Source: Leucobacter sp. G161
Lineage (GTDB): Bacteria > Actinomycetota > Actinomycetes > Actinomycetales > Microbacteriaceae
Direction: 5' to 3'
Assembly (NCBI RefSeq): GCF_001482305.1
Contig: NZ_LOHP01000047.1
Location: forward strand, 1 to 64,000
DNA length: 64,000 nt
The notes under the pieces are model-generated. The model saw only the letters and a list, made by a program, of their open reading frames with translations, did not search any database and was not told the origin of the DNA. This document shows positions 18,139 to 27,563 of the stretch, in pieces (the first letter of the stretch is position 1; every line of letters begins with the position of its first letter). The position numbers and the translations under genes are program-made.

Positions 18139-19026
18139 TCAGGCGCGCGTCGAGCGGCCCGAGAGTTCTTCGACGAGGAGGAGCAGCGCCGAGTGGTCGA
18201 GTGAGCCGTAGCCCTTCGCGCGGGCCGCCGCCATAATCTGAGCGGTCGCTGCGCCGAGCGGAATATGCACGCCCGCCTCGCGCGCGGCGCTCGTCACGAT
18301 GCCGAGATCCTTGTGGTGCAGGTCGATCCGGAATCCCGGATCAAATTCGCGAGCTCGCATTGAGGCCCCCTTGCGCTCAAAGATTGTGTTTCCGGCGAGT
18401 CCGCCGGCGAGGACCGCAAATGCTGCCTCGGTGTCGACGCCGTGTGCTTCGAGGAACACGAGCGACTCGGCGACAAGTTGAATGGTGCCGGCGACGATGA
18501 GCTGGTTCGCAGCTTTCACGGTCTGACCTGAGCCGGCGGGGCCGACGTGCACGATGGTGGTGCCGACCGCCTCAAGAATCGGGCGGAGCTCGGCGACGTC
18601 GGCGGCATCGCCGCCGACCATGATCGAGAGCACGCCTTCGACCGCTCCCGCTTCGCCGCCGGAAACGGGCGCGTCGACGGCGCGAATACCACTCGCTGCG
18701 GCGTCGGCCGCGAGCCGCGCGGAGACATCCGGCCGGATCGATGAGAAGTCGACCCAGACGGAGCCCGCCTTGGCGTTCGCGAAGATGCCGTCTGGGCCAC
18801 TCACGACAGCTTCAACGTCTGGGGAGTCCGGCACCATCGTCAGGATGACGTCCGCCGCAGCGACTGCCTCCGCGACCGAGGCGGCCCCGTTGCCACCAGC
18901 CGCAACGAGCGCATCAATCTTTGGCTGACTGCGGTTGTATCCGGTGACGGAGTAGCCAGCAGCCAGAAGGTTCTTTGCCATGGGGAGGCCCATGATTCCG
19001 AGGCCAATGAAGGCGATATTCGACAT
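18139..19026 (-). CDS. glxR: 2-hydroxy-3-oxopropionate (tartronate semialdehyde) reductase
   Basis: It reduces tartronate semialdehyde to D-glycerate with NAD(P)H. The 295-residue beta-hydroxyacid dehydrogenase begins with FIGLGIMGLPMAKNL, has the substrate signature DAPVSGGEAGA (about 117-127), and the catalytic lysine in GSGQTVKAANQLIV (about Lys171). Position next to gcl and hyi supports GlxR/GarR over other 3-hydroxyacid dehydrogenases. It should not be confused with the CRP-type regulator also named GlxR. Confidence 0.93.
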   Translation of the reverse strand: MSNIAFIGLGIMGLPMAKNLLAAGYSVTGYNRSQPKIDALVAAGGNGAASVAEAVAAADVILTMVPDSPDVEAVVSGPDGIFANAKAGSVWVDFSSIRPDVSARLAADAAASGIRAVDAPVSGGEAGAVEGVLSIMVGGDAADVAELRPILEAVGTTIVHVGPAGSGQTVKAANQLIVAGTIQLVAESLVFLEAHGVDTEAAFAVLAGGLAGNTIFERKGASMRAREFDPGFRIDLHHKDLGIVTSAAREAGVHIPLGAATAQIMAAARAKGYGSLDHSALLLLVEELSGRSTRA

Positions 19027-19061
19027 GTTCTGCCTTTCTCAGTGTGTGGGAGACGCGGGGT

Positions 19062-19841
19062 CTATCCGAAGTTCTTGGTCCAGGCGAACGGATCATCCGT
19101 GGCCTGCTTGTACTCGAGGCCGATATGGCCGGCATAGCCGAGTTCACGGCTTCTCGCGATCCAGCGCGCGAGCGGCAGGTCGCCGGTGCCCGGCTCACCG
19201 CGCCCTGGTGCGTCAGCAATCTGAATGTGTCCGAAGTCTGCTGCGTGCTGTTCGATGACAGCGGCAACATCGTCACCGTTGACCGCAAGGTGATAGAAAT
19301 CTGCGAGCAGCTTGACGTTGTCGACGTCGAGCTTGGCAATGACTTCGAGGGCCTGCGCAGCGGTGGTGATGGGGTAGCCGGGGGCCCCCGAGACGGGCTC
19401 GAGCAGCACGACTCCGCCGATGCGCGCGACGCCCTCGGCCGCCGCCGTGAGGTTCTTCAGCGCCAGTTCGTCTTGCGCCTCGGCGGCGTGCTCGGCCTGC
19501 CGCAGCCCATACAGCGCGTTGAATGCGCGGGTGCCGAGGCGCTCGCCGATACCAACGACAACGTCGATGTTGTCCTTGAATTCGCCGCACCGCCCCTTCC
19601 AGGAGACGAGACCGCGGTCGCCCGCGGGCATGTCACCCGCAAAGAAGTTCAGCCCCGTGAGCTGCACGCCCGCGTCTTCAATCGCACGCACGAAGGCATC
19701 GACCTCGGCGTCAGCCGGAACGGCCTCCGCGAACGGCCACCAAAACTCCACCGCATCAAACCCAGCCGCTTTGACCGCAGCCGGGCGCTCAAGCAGTGGC
19801 AGCTCCGTGAGGAGGATGGATGCGTTGACGGTGTACAACAT
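19062..19841 (-). CDS. hyi: Hydroxypyruvate isomerase
   Basis: This TIM-barrel protein of 259 residues interconverts hydroxypyruvate and tartronate semialdehyde. It begins MLYTVNASILLTELPLLERP and carries ISVLEPVSG-like and HIQIADAPGRGEPGTG segments conserved in Hyi. The frame opens at 19928, but ATG 19841 matches the family N-terminus and has AGG 9 bp upstream. First gene of hyi-glxR-gcl-allB, under an operator-containing promoter just upstream. Confidence 0.92.
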   Translation of the reverse strand: MLYTVNASILLTELPLLERPAAVKAAGFDAVEFWWPFAEAVPADAEVDAFVRAIEDAGVQLTGLNFFAGDMPAGDRGLVSWKGRCGEFKDNIDVVVGIGERLGTRAFNALYGLRQAEHAAEAQDELALKNLTAAAEGVARIGGVVLLEPVSGAPGYPITTAAQALEVIAKLDVDNVKLLADFYHLAVNGDDVAAVIEQHAADFGHIQIADAPGRGEPGTGDLPLARWIARSRELGYAGHIGLEYKQATDDPFAWTKNFG

Positions 19842-19930
19842 GTGATCAACCTGACTTCCTTGTGCAGGGCGAATCGCTTCGCCGATCGCGACTTCCGTTT
19901 CGCTTCTGCTCTCGATTAGAACTTTCACGA

Positions 19931-19989
19931 TGTGGAAGAAAACTTCTATGTTATGGAATTATCGTAGTTCGCCGATCCGGCGATGTCAA
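19931..19989 (-). promoter_or_regulatory. Promoter and predicted IclR operator of the hyi-gcl operon
   Basis: On the coding strand a perfect -35 TTGACA (19989-19984), a 17-bp spacer and TACGAT (19966-19961) form a good sigma-A-type promoter. Just downstream lies the partial dyad GTGGAA-N6-TTCTAT (19932-19949, + strand), with half-site TRTGGAA repeated 21 bp apart (19931, 19952). The same layout occurs at the malic enzyme promoter. An operator below the start site implies repression. Confidence 0.7.
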
Positions 19990-20021
19990 TGGCGAACGCG
20001 CAGTTTCCTCACGACACAACA

Positions 20022-20061
20022 GCGCCGGGCCGACCCCTGAACTACGGAGTCGGCCCGGCGC
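20022..20061 (-). terminator. Terminator after allE
   Basis: A perfect 13-bp stem (20022-20034 with 20049-20061) with a 14-nt loop begins 15 nt after the allE stop on the transcript. It separates the allE operon from the hyi promoter. Confidence 0.75.
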
Positions 20062-20076
20062 AGTGATGCAGCGAAC

Positions 20077-20892
20077 TCAGAGTTCGATCTGGCGGTTCAC
20101 ATCCTTGTACAGCAGGTAGCGGAACTTCCCCGGGCCGCCCGCATAGCAAGCCTGCGGACAGAAGGCTCGCAGCGAGAAGTAATCGCCGGCCTGCAGCTCC
20201 ACCCAGTCGTCGTTGAGGCGGTAGACCGCATTCCCCTCGAGCACGTAGATGCCGTGCTCCATGACGTGAGTTTCCAGGAATGGGATCTTCGCCCCGGGCT
20301 CAAATGTCACGACGGTCACGTGCATGTCGTACGCAAGGTCGTCGGGATCGAAGAATCGCGTAGTCGACCACCGACCGTCAGTCCCCTCCATAGCGCCCGG
20401 TGTGATGTCGCCCTCGTTCCCGATGAGCGTGCGAGGCGTCAGCCCAGCAACAGGCTCATATCGCTTTCGGAACCAGTGAAACTGTCCGGCGACCTCGCCC
20501 GTATTGCGTAGCTTCCAGGGGGTGCCCGCGGGAAGAAACCCGTAGCCACCGGGGCTCAGCGAGTGGTCCTCACCGTCAACCCAGAGCGTGAACTCGCCCG
20601 ACAGCACAAAGATGAAGCCCTCGACCTCGGCCTGCGGCTCGGGCGCATCCGATCCGCCGCCGGGCTCAACCTCAAGAATCGCTTGGGCAAACGTCGTTGC
20701 ACCTCCCGCGACCGGTCGATTGAGAATCCACGACCGCGTCTTTTCCCAGCCGGGGTAGAAGCTCGTGACGATGTCTCGCATGACCGAGCCGGGAATGACG
20801 GTGTACGCATTCTTGACGATCGCTGCAGAGCCCAGGGAGTCGGTCTGCGGCGGCATCGTTGCATCGACCGTTGCGTAGCTAGGCGAATTCAT
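20077..20892 (-). CDS. allE: (S)-ureidoglycine aminohydrolase
   Basis: AllE releases ammonia from ureidoglycine to give (S)-ureidoglycolate. The 271-residue bicupin has a first cupin around 65-150 (VEGFIFVLSGEFTLWVDGE) and a second with the metal-binding set THVMEHGIYVLEGNAVYRL, then the typical C-terminal RAFCPQACYAGG. The length matches the family. The ATG overlaps the DUF6986 stop by 4 bp, so the two are coupled. Allantoate amidohydrolase, which would make its substrate, is not in the window. Confidence 0.92.
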   Translation of the reverse strand: MNSPSYATVDATMPPQTDSLGSAAIVKNAYTVIPGSVMRDIVTSFYPGWEKTRSWILNRPVAGGATTFAQAILEVEPGGGSDAPEPQAEVEGFIFVLSGEFTLWVDGEDHSLSPGGYGFLPAGTPWKLRNTGEVAGQFHWFRKRYEPVAGLTPRTLIGNEGDITPGAMEGTDGRWSTTRFFDPDDLAYDMHVTVVTFEPGAKIPFLETHVMEHGIYVLEGNAVYRLNDDWVELQAGDYFSLRAFCPQACYAGGPGKFRYLLYKDVNRQIEL

Positions 20893-22208
20893 CGTTCCTC
20901 ATTTCCTTCGTTCGTGGTGGCGACGCCGCTCTGGCCGCGCCTCGGGTAGGCAATTTCCAACAGTGCCTGCGGGCTGATACCGACAGTGTCGGCAAGCTCA
21001 GCCTGCGAGACTGCCCCTGATTGCAGGCCTCTCGCGAGGAACGCTGCGAGCGGCCTCGCGGTCGCTGGTTCGTCGAGGAAGCCTTCGGTGTTTTGCTCGA
21101 CGTAGTTTCGCAGGCGCGTCGACACCTCGGTGACGCCATGCCTGAAAAAGGCATAGCTCGCGGCAAACCGGCTCGGGAGATGCGCGGGGTGCAGATCCCA
21201 GCCCTGATAGTAGGCACGCTCAAGCGATCGCCGCACGAGCCGCCCGTGCAGCTGCCACGTCGGCACCGGGCTCGCACTGTCTCCCGCAGGGATCACGTTG
21301 GTCGAGCCGTCAGACAGGCGCACACCCGTACCAGCCACCGCGACCTGCATGACCTCCTTGGCGAAGTCAGCCGCGGGGTGTTCGAGCGACTGCTGCGCCG
21401 CTGCAACACCCAGCGAAGCGGAATAGTCATAGGTGCCGTAGTGCAGCCCGGAGATCCTGCCAGCGCCGCGGCGCAGAAAGCGAGCGATCGGCAATGTTCC
21501 GTCAGCCGCGATAATCACCTGCGGCGTCTCAATCTGCACCTCAAATCGCAACTGCCCTGGGGCGAGCCCGAGGTCCTGTTCCAGCCGCTCAACGAGCATC
21601 ACCATGACGTGCACCTGCTCGACCGTTGACACCTTCGGCAGCGTCAGGATGAACCCCGCGGGCTGTTCACCAGCACCGATCTCCTCGACGAGCGCCGTCA
21701 AGAACAGGTCGAGGGTGCGCATGCCGCGCGTTCGCGTATCTGCTTCGAAACACTTAAATCGGATCCCCACGTACGGTGGCGCGCTCCCGGCCGCGAGATC
21801 CGCAGCGAGCGTCCGAGCAGCTGTGACCGCCGCCTCATCCTCGGCTTCGTCGCCGCGGTCACCGAATCCATCTTCAAAGTCGATCCGCAGATCCTCGATG
21901 GGTTCAGTCGCGAGCTTCTCGCGCACACGGTCAATAACCGCGTCACGCTCACCCGTGGGCAGCTCGAGCGCATCGGCGAGCGCCGCGTACCCACCGGCTG
22001 TCGCGACGTACTCCTCCGCCCGTCGCCCCCACTCCTGCGCGATCCCGACGCGGTAGTGCTGCGCCGGGATATACACAGTGTGGATCGGTTGGCGTGCGCC
22101 ATCATCACCCGGGTAGGCGGTTTCGAGCAGCTGATCCGTGGGAGTCAGCCATTCAGTTGCAACCTCGAAATCACGCTCCGTGAACGTCGTCCGAAACGGT
22201 TCAGCCAC
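20889..22208 (-). CDS. CitE/HpcH-like aldolase-lyase family protein (DUF6986)
   Basis: From the GTG at 22208 (TTGGAGG 6 bp upstream) this is a 439-residue protein. It has TIM-barrel features of the HpcH/HpaI/CitE superfamily: LRIDFEDGFGDRGDEAEDEA, the substrate-binding RFKCFE, and acidic metal-ligand candidates in FEVQIETPQVI and LHYGTYDYSASLG. From memory, proteins like this are named DUF6986 or 'aldolase' and sit in actinobacterial purine loci; their reaction is unproven. It lies between malic enzyme and allE. CitE-like enzymes handle malate- or citramalate-type C-C bonds, so glyoxylate condensation or ureidoglycolate cleavage are candidates (inference). Confidence 0.75.
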   Translation of the reverse strand: MAEPFRTTFTERDFEVATEWLTPTDQLLETAYPGDDGARQPIHTVYIPAQHYRVGIAQEWGRRAEEYVATAGGYAALADALELPTGERDAVIDRVREKLATEPIEDLRIDFEDGFGDRGDEAEDEAAVTAARTLAADLAAGSAPPYVGIRFKCFEADTRTRGMRTLDLFLTALVEEIGAGEQPAGFILTLPKVSTVEQVHVMVMLVERLEQDLGLAPGQLRFEVQIETPQVIIAADGTLPIARFLRRGAGRISGLHYGTYDYSASLGVAAAQQSLEHPAADFAKEVMQVAVAGTGVRLSDGSTNVIPAGDSASPVPTWQLHGRLVRRSLERAYYQGWDLHPAHLPSRFAASYAFFRHGVTEVSTRLRNYVEQNTEGFLDEPATARPLAAFLARGLQSGAVSQAELADTVGISPQALLEIAYPRRGQSGVATTNEGNEER

Positions 22209-22323
22209 TGTTACCTCCAACTCGCTCGCGGCATGCCGGGAGCGTATGAAACGACGCGTACTCTTCGATGAGAACGCTTCCATTCTCGCGCATTGCGATC
22301 TCCGCCATCGTCTCGGACCCGCG
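22209..22323 (-). other. Spacer between malic enzyme and DUF6986 genes
   Basis: This 115-bp spacer contains GAGAACGCTTCCATTCTC (from about 22270), a short inverted repeat. It may be a weak internal hairpin or operator. No gene or clear terminator is visible, so read-through from the malic enzyme gene is likely. Confidence 0.35.
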
Positions 22324-23730
22324 CTAGTTGCCGGCCGGCGCTGCGGCTGAGGCGCGCGCAGTCTCGACGATTGCCGCCGCGACGTCTCGGGTTACCTTGC
22401 GATCAAACACACTCGGAATGATGAAGCTCGGGTTGAGCTCCTCGTCCGAGACGTTCTGGCTGATGGCCCGTGCTGCGGCGACGAGCATCTCATCCGTAAT
22501 ATCCGAGACGCCTGCGTCGAGCAGCCCACGGAAGACACCGGGGAAGGCAAGCACGTTATTGATCTGGTTCGGGTAGTCGCTGCGGCCCGTCGCAACGACG
22601 GCCGCGTGCTGACCCGCAACGGCAGGATCGATTTCAGGGTCGGGGTTCGCGAGCGCAAACACGATCGCGTCAGACGCCATGCTCTGCACGTCCGCTGCGG
22701 TGAGCACATCCGGCGCAGACACGCCAATGAACACGTCGGCGCCGCGGACCGCGTCAGACAGCGTGCCGGTCACGTTCTCGGGGTTCGTGTGCTCGGCGAT
22801 CCACTTGCGGTGCGGATCGCTGTGCTCGTGGTCGCGCGCGACGATGCCCGCGCGGCCAGCCGCGACGATGTGCGTCACACCGGAGGCCTGGAGCAGCTGG
22901 ATGATCGCGTTGCCTGCGGCGCCAACACCCGAGACGGCCACGCGGATGTCTTCGATCCGCTTGCCGACCACGCGCAGCGCGTTGTTCAGGGCAGCGAGCA
23001 CGACGATCGCGGTTCCGTGCTGGTCATCGTGGAACACGGGAATGTCGAGTTCCTCGCGGAGCCGCGCCTCGATTTCGAAGCAGCGCGGTGCCGAGATGTC
23101 CTCAAGGTTCACGCCGCCGTAGACGGGCGCGATCGCTTTGACGATCATGACGATCTCTTCGACGTCCTTCGTATCCAGGCACACGGGCCAGGCGTCGACG
23201 TCTGCGAACTGCTTGAACAACGCTGCCTTGCCCTCCATCACCGGCAGCGCGGCCTCGGGGCCAATGTCTCCGAGCCCAAGCACCGCCGTGCCGTCGGTGA
23301 CGACGGCGATCGTGTTGCGCTTCACCGTGAGGTTTCGTGCGAGCGAGCGGTCTTCGGCGATAGCCTTCGAGACCCGCGCAACACCTGGGGTGTAGGCACG
23401 TGAGAGATCGTCACGGTTGCGCAGCTCGAGCTTCGGGACGACCTCGAGCTTGCCTCCCAAGTGAATGAGGAAGGTGCGGTCGCTCACATGCTCGACCTCG
23501 ACGCCGGACACCGCGTTCAGCGCCGCAGTCACTTCGTCAACGTGGGCTGGTGACGAGGTGTTCGCGGTCATATCGATCACCATGGATTCGGGATGCGATT
23601 CCACGACGTCCACTCCGGTGATCTGCGCGCCGGCCGCGCCTGCGGCTGCGACGATTTCGCTGGTGACCGTGTAGCCAGACGGGGTCTTGAGCCTGATGGT
23701 CACGGAATAGCCGGGACTGGGAGTTGCCAT
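22324..23730 (-). CDS. NAD-type malic enzyme with N-terminal ACT-like domain
   Basis: It oxidatively decarboxylates malate to pyruvate. The 468-residue protein opens with an ACT-like domain (about 9-85: YSVTIRLKTPSGYTVTSEIV). The malic domain follows with YTPGVARVSKAIAED and VFHDDQHGTAIVVLAALNNA, then the dinucleotide-binding SGVGAAGNAIIQLLQ and FALANPDPEIDPA. The ATG at 23730 follows GAGGAGGATCATC; a long in-frame extension is antisense to the IclR gene and rejected. It heads malic enzyme-DUF6986-allE, divergent from IclR, so it belongs to the purine regulon. Confidence 0.92.
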   Translation of the reverse strand: MATPSPGYSVTIRLKTPSGYTVTSEIVAAAGAAGAQITGVDVVESHPESMVIDMTANTSSPAHVDEVTAALNAVSGVEVEHVSDRTFLIHLGGKLEVVPKLELRNRDDLSRAYTPGVARVSKAIAEDRSLARNLTVKRNTIAVVTDGTAVLGLGDIGPEAALPVMEGKAALFKQFADVDAWPVCLDTKDVEEIVMIVKAIAPVYGGVNLEDISAPRCFEIEARLREELDIPVFHDDQHGTAIVVLAALNNALRVVGKRIEDIRVAVSGVGAAGNAIIQLLQASGVTHIVAAGRAGIVARDHEHSDPHRKWIAEHTNPENVTGTLSDAVRGADVFIGVSAPDVLTAADVQSMASDAIVFALANPDPEIDPAVAGQHAAVVATGRSDYPNQINNVLAFPGVFRGLLDAGVSDITDEMLVAAARAISQNVSDEELNPSFIIPSVFDRKVTRDVAAAIVETARASAAAPAGN

Positions 23731-23790
23731 GATGATCCTCCTCGATCTGCAAACGTTTGTGGGCGAGTGCCCGAACCACAACTTCCACGA

Positions 23791-23849
23791 TGTGGATATA
23801 TATTTCTGTTGTGTGGAATAATAGTACGACTCGGTGACGCCCCTGGCAA
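23791..23849 (-). promoter_or_regulatory. Promoter and predicted IclR operator of the malic enzyme operon
   Basis: Coding-strand -35 TTGCCA (23849-23844), a 17-bp spacer and TACTAT (23826-23821) match the hyi promoter layout. The operator GTGGAT-N6-TTCTGT (23792-23809) and the half-site TGTGGAA at 23812 repeat the 21-bp spacing. About 35 of 47 bases align without gaps to 19920-19966. It also lies upstream of the divergent iclR gene, so it could control both directions. Confidence 0.7.
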
Positions 23850-23970
23850 GCACTATTCGCTGACGGACCCCGCACTGCACCGTGCCCCTGATGCCCGGTA
23901 TGACGTCCCCGTGCACAAAGCACCCCCGCCGGGTACTGTGAACGCAACAGCAAACACGAAGGAATACCCC

Positions 23971-24723
23971 ATGGCATCTCAGACTCAGGGCGGCGTACAG
24001 TCCGTGGAACGCGCGTTTGACCTCCTCGAGGTGCTGACTGACGCCGGCGGTGCGCTCTCGCTGAGCGACCTCGCAGACCGCTGCGCACTGCCGCTGCCAA
24101 CGATCCACCGCCTGGCAAAGACCCTCACCGGTCGCGGATACATTCGTCAGCTGGGCGACCGGCGCTATGCCCTCGGTACCCGGCTGATGCGGTTCGGTGA
24201 CGGCGCAAGCACACAGCTCGGGGTCTTTGCGCGGCCGCAGCTGGCCGCCCTGGTCTCCGAGCTTGAGGAGTCCGCAAATATGGCCGTTCGTGAGGCCGAC
24301 CAGGTCCTCTATATTGCGCAGGTCCCGTCGCCACACACGATGCGCATGTTCACCGAGGTCGGCAAACGCGCACCCATGCACAACACTGGTGTTGGCAAGG
24401 CCATCCTGTCGCAGCTCGACGAGCGCACCGTGCGGAGCATCGTGACGCAGGCTGGCATGCCTCGCGCAACAGAGAAGAGCATCGGCTCGATCGAGGTGCT
24501 GCTGCCCGAGCTGGAGCGCATTCGCGAGCGCGGCTACGCCATCGACGACAACGAGCAGGAAATTGGGGTGCGCTGCTTCGCCGTCGCCGTCCCGAACGCT
24601 CCCACCCCGATGGCAATCTCGGTCTCCGGGCCGACGTCTCGAGTCGACGAGGCGTTCGGGCTGCGCGCGGTGCCGCTGCTGCAGCGCGCCGCACGCACGA
24701 TCTCGGAGTCGTTCACGCAGTGA
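23971..24723 (+). CDS. IclR-family regulator of the purine/glyoxylate genes
   Basis: The 250-residue regulator has a winged HTH (about 10-70: VERAFDLLEVL, SLSDLADRCALPLPTIHRLA) and the IclR effector domain (GKRAPMHNTGVGKAILSQL, ERIRERGYAIDDNEQEIGVR, AVPNAPTPMAISVSGP). GAAGGA precedes ATG 23971; the longer frame to 23593 runs antisense to malic enzyme. It resembles AllR, which senses glyoxylate or allantoin, in family and location. The operators at 19932, 23792 and 31020 are its likely targets. Effector and mode of action are inferred. Confidence 0.88.
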   Translation: MASQTQGGVQSVERAFDLLEVLTDAGGALSLSDLADRCALPLPTIHRLAKTLTGRGYIRQLGDRRYALGTRLMRFGDGASTQLGVFARPQLAALVSELEESANMAVREADQVLYIAQVPSPHTMRMFTEVGKRAPMHNTGVGKAILSQLDERTVRSIVTQAGMPRATEKSIGSIEVLLPELERIRERGYAIDDNEQEIGVRCFAVAVPNAPTPMAISVSGPTSRVDEAFGLRAVPLLQRAARTISESFTQ

Positions 24724-24771
24724 TCCGCGAGGCCGCGCACGCGTAGGCGTGCCAGCCCCACGGCACCACAT

Positions 24772-27495
24772 TCAGGCGTCGCCGCCCGCGCTCCCGGTCG
24801 TGCCCGCGGTCACGTCCGCCAAGCGATACCGCTCTGCGGCGTCACGCGCGGTGCCGCCCGGCAGCACGCTGTCGAGTTCGAGCCCCTCGAGTGTGCGCAC
24901 CACGATTGACTCAACATCGACGCGGAAGTATCTCCGGGCCGCGGCCCGCGTGTCCGAGAACCCGAAGCCATCAGTCCCCAGCGAGAGGAACCGGCCCGGA
25001 CTGTATTGCGCAATCTGGTCTTGCACCTGACGCATGTAGTCGCTCACGGCGATAACGGGGCCTCCGCTGCCCTCACGCAACCGTTGCGTGACGTATGGCT
25101 CACGCGCCGCCTCGCCCGAGAGCACTGCCTCGTCTGCGAGCATCGCGTCACGCCTGAGTTCCGTCCACGAGGTGACGGACCAGACATCAGCAGCAACGCC
25201 CCAGTCGGCTGCAAGGAGCCGCTGCGCCTCGATCGCCCACGGCACCGCCACTCCAGAAGCAAGGATCTGCGCGGGATGGACACCCGCGTCCGCTTTCGCG
25301 ACGCGATGCATCCCGCGGAGGATCCCGGCTGCGTCGACATCAGCTGGCTCTGCCGGTTGCACGATGGGCTCGTTGTACACCGTCAGGTAGTACATGACGT
25401 TCGGGTCGGGGTGCTCGCCGCCATACATCCGCGCGAACCCATCGCGCACGATGTGTGCGAGTTCGTACCCGTAGGCGGCGTCATAGCTGATGACCGCGGG
25501 GTTCGTCGCAGCCAGCAGCGGCGAGTGCCCGTCACCGTGCTGCAATCCTTCGCCCTGCAGGGTGGTGCGCCCTGCGGTTGCGCCGATGACGAACCCGCGC
25601 GCCATCTGGTCGCCCGCCGCCCAGAACGAGTCGCCCGTGCGTTGGAACCCGAACATCGAGTAGAAGACATACACCGGGATCAGCGGTTCGCCGTGCGTGG
25701 CGTAGGCGCTGCCTGCCGCAGTGAACGCCGCAACCGCGCCGGCCTCGTTGATCCCGACGTGCAGGATCTGGCCGGAGGTCGACTCCTTGTATGCAAGCAG
25801 CAGCTCGCGGTCAACGGACATGTACGTGTGCCCCTGCGGGTTATAGATCTTGGCCGTCGGGAAGTACGCGTCCATACCAAACGTGCGCGCCTCATCAGGG
25901 ATGATCGGCACGACACGATGCCCCATTCCCGTATCGCGCAGCAGCTCACGCAGGATGCGCGCGAAGGCCATCGTCGTTGCAGCCTGCTGCTTCCCCGACC
26001 CCTTGCGGGCAAGCGCGTAGGCGCTCTCATCAGGCACGGGAATCTGCGTGTACTTCGACCGCCGCTCAGGCACCGGACCGCCGAGTGCCCTGCGCCGTTC
26101 GAGCATGTACTCGAGCTCGGGAGAACCCGGCTCGGGGCGGAAGTACGGCGGCGCGTAGACATCCTGCTCGAGCGCTGCATCGGTGATGGGGATCCGCAGC
26201 AGATCCCGAAAGTCCATGAGGTCCTTCGAGGTGAGTTTCTTCATCTGGTGCGACGCCATGCGGCCCTCGAAGCTCGGGCCGAGCTTGTACCCCTTCACGG
26301 TTTTCACCAGGAGCACTGTCGGCTGTCCGCGATGCTCGCTCGCGGCCTTAAACGCCGAATACAGCTTGCGGTAGTCGTGGCCACCGCGTCGCAGGTTCCA
26401 CACCTGCTCGTCGCTATAGTCGGCGACGAGTTTCGCGGTACGGGGGTCCCGGCCGAAAAAGTGGTCACGGACGAAGGCCCCGGACTCAGCCTTGTATGTC
26501 TGAAAGTCGCCGTCTGGCGTCGCGTTCATGAGGTCAACGAGCGCACGGTCATGATCGACCGCAAGCAGGTCGTCCCATTCGCGCCCCCACAGCACCTTGA
26601 TGACGTTCCAGCCAGCGCCCCGGAAGAAGCCCTCGAGCTCCTGCACGATCTTCCCGTTGCCTCGCACTGGCCCATCAAGCCGCTGCAGATTGCAGTTGAT
26701 GACAAAGTTCAGGTTGTCGAGACCGTCGTTCGCCGCGAGCTGCAGCATGCCGCGCGACTCCGGCTCGTCCATCTCGCCGTCGCCGAGAAACGCCCACACC
26801 TGCTGCTCGGAGGTGTCCTTGATGCCGCGGGCCGCGAGGTAGCGGTTCGACTGGGCCTGGTAGATCGCGTTCATGGGCCCCAGCCCCATGGACACCGTCG
26901 GGTACTCCCAGTAGTCAGGGAGGAGTCGCGGGTGCGGGTAGCTCGGGAGCCCGTGTCCCGCCCGGGATCGCTCCTGCCGGAACCCGTCCATGTGGGCCTC
27001 AGTGAGCCGGCCCTCTACGAATGACCTGGCATACATTCCCGGGGACGCGTGCCCCTGGAAGAACACCTGGTCTCCGCCCGAGGGATGATCCTTCCCGCGG
27101 AAGAAATGGTTGAATCCGGTCTCGTAAATCGTCGCCGCACCCGCGTAGGTCGCGATGTGACCGCCGACGCCGATCTCAGGGCGTTGGGCGCGGTGCACCA
27201 TGACGGCTGCGTTCCACCGAATCCAGGCGCGGTAGCGGCGTTCAGCGGCCTCATCGCCAGGGTAGTCGGCGTCGGCCGAAGCAGGGATAGTGTTCACGTA
27301 GTCCGTGGTGATGGAGCCGGCGTCGGGTAGTCCCGGATCGCCAACACGCTCCCTCATTTCACTGAGGAGCGCGGTAGCACGTTCGGTGCCGCGCGCAGCG
27401 ACAAGACCATCAATCGATTCAATCCACTCCGCTGTTTCCTCAGCGTCGAGATCAACGTGGTCTGCTGCAGCCGGCTGTTGCGCGTCCCGCTCCAT
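24772..27495 (-). CDS. aceE: Pyruvate dehydrogenase E1 component, homodimeric type
   Basis: It decarboxylates pyruvate and acetylates the E2 lipoyl group. The protein is about 907 residues from ATG 27495, typical for AceE. It shows [18 protein letters not shown] at the N-terminus, [20 protein letters not shown], and the ThDP motif [10 protein letters not shown] ending in [16 protein letters not shown]. The frame extends to GTG 27543, but a promoter-like sequence overlaps that part, so 27495 is preferred. E2 and E3 genes are not in the window. Placement inside the purine block next to malic enzyme suggests a dedicated second copy; whether the genome has another is unknown. Confidence 0.9.
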   Translation of the reverse strand: MERDAQQPAAADHVDLDAEETAEWIESIDGLVAARGTERATALLSEMRERVGDPGLPDAGSITTDYVNTIPASADADYPGDEAAERRYRAWIRWNAAVMVHRAQRPEIGVGGHIATYAGAATIYETGFNHFFRGKDHPSGGDQVFFQGHASPGMYARSFVEGRLTEAHMDGFRQERSRAGHGLPSYPHPRLLPDYWEYPTVSMGLGPMNAIYQAQSNRYLAARGIKDTSEQQVWAFLGDGEMDEPESRGMLQLAANDGLDNLNFVINCNLQRLDGPVRGNGKIVQELEGFFRGAGWNVIKVLWGREWDDLLAVDHDRALVDLMNATPDGDFQTYKAESGAFVRDHFFGRDPRTAKLVADYSDEQVWNLRRGGHDYRKLYSAFKAASEHRGQPTVLLVKTVKGYKLGPSFEGRMASHQMKKLTSKDLMDFRDLLRIPITDAALEQDVYAPPYFRPEPGSPELEYMLERRRALGGPVPERRSKYTQIPVPDESAYALARKGSGKQQAATTMAFARILRELLRDTGMGHRVVPIIPDEARTFGMDAYFPTAKIYNPQGHTYMSVDRELLLAYKESTSGQILHVGINEAGAVAAFTAAGSAYATHGEPLIPVYVFYSMFGFQRTGDSFWAAGDQMARGFVIGATAGRTTLQGEGLQHGDGHSPLLAATNPAVISYDAAYGYELAHIVRDGFARMYGGEHPDPNVMYYLTVYNEPIVQPAEPADVDAAGILRGMHRVAKADAGVHPAQILASGVAVPWAIEAQRLLAADWGVAADVWSVTSWTELRRDAMLADEAVLSGEAAREPYVTQRLREGSGGPVIAVSDYMRQVQDQIAQYSPGRFLSLGTDGFGFSDTRAAARRYFRVDVESIVVRTLEGLELDSVLPGGTARDAAERYRLADVTAGTTGSAGGDA

Positions 27496-27534
27496 GGTGC
27501 GGAGACGGAACCGCTGCGGTGGTGTGTCGGAGGA

Positions 27535-27562
27535 GGTATACACGACTACTCATTTCATTCAA
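27535..27562 (-). promoter_or_regulatory. Likely aceE promoter
   Basis: On the coding strand TTGAAT (27562-27557), a 16-bp spacer and TATACC (27540-27535) form a reasonable promoter immediately after the strong terminator. Transcription would begin near 27528, downstream of GTG 27543, which favours ATG 27495 as the aceE start. Confidence 0.5.
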
Positions 27563-27563
27563 G

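Noticed and set aside
25006-27024. 672-codon plus-strand frame
   Set aside because: It lies wholly antisense to aceE, has no recognisable domain and shows shadow composition.
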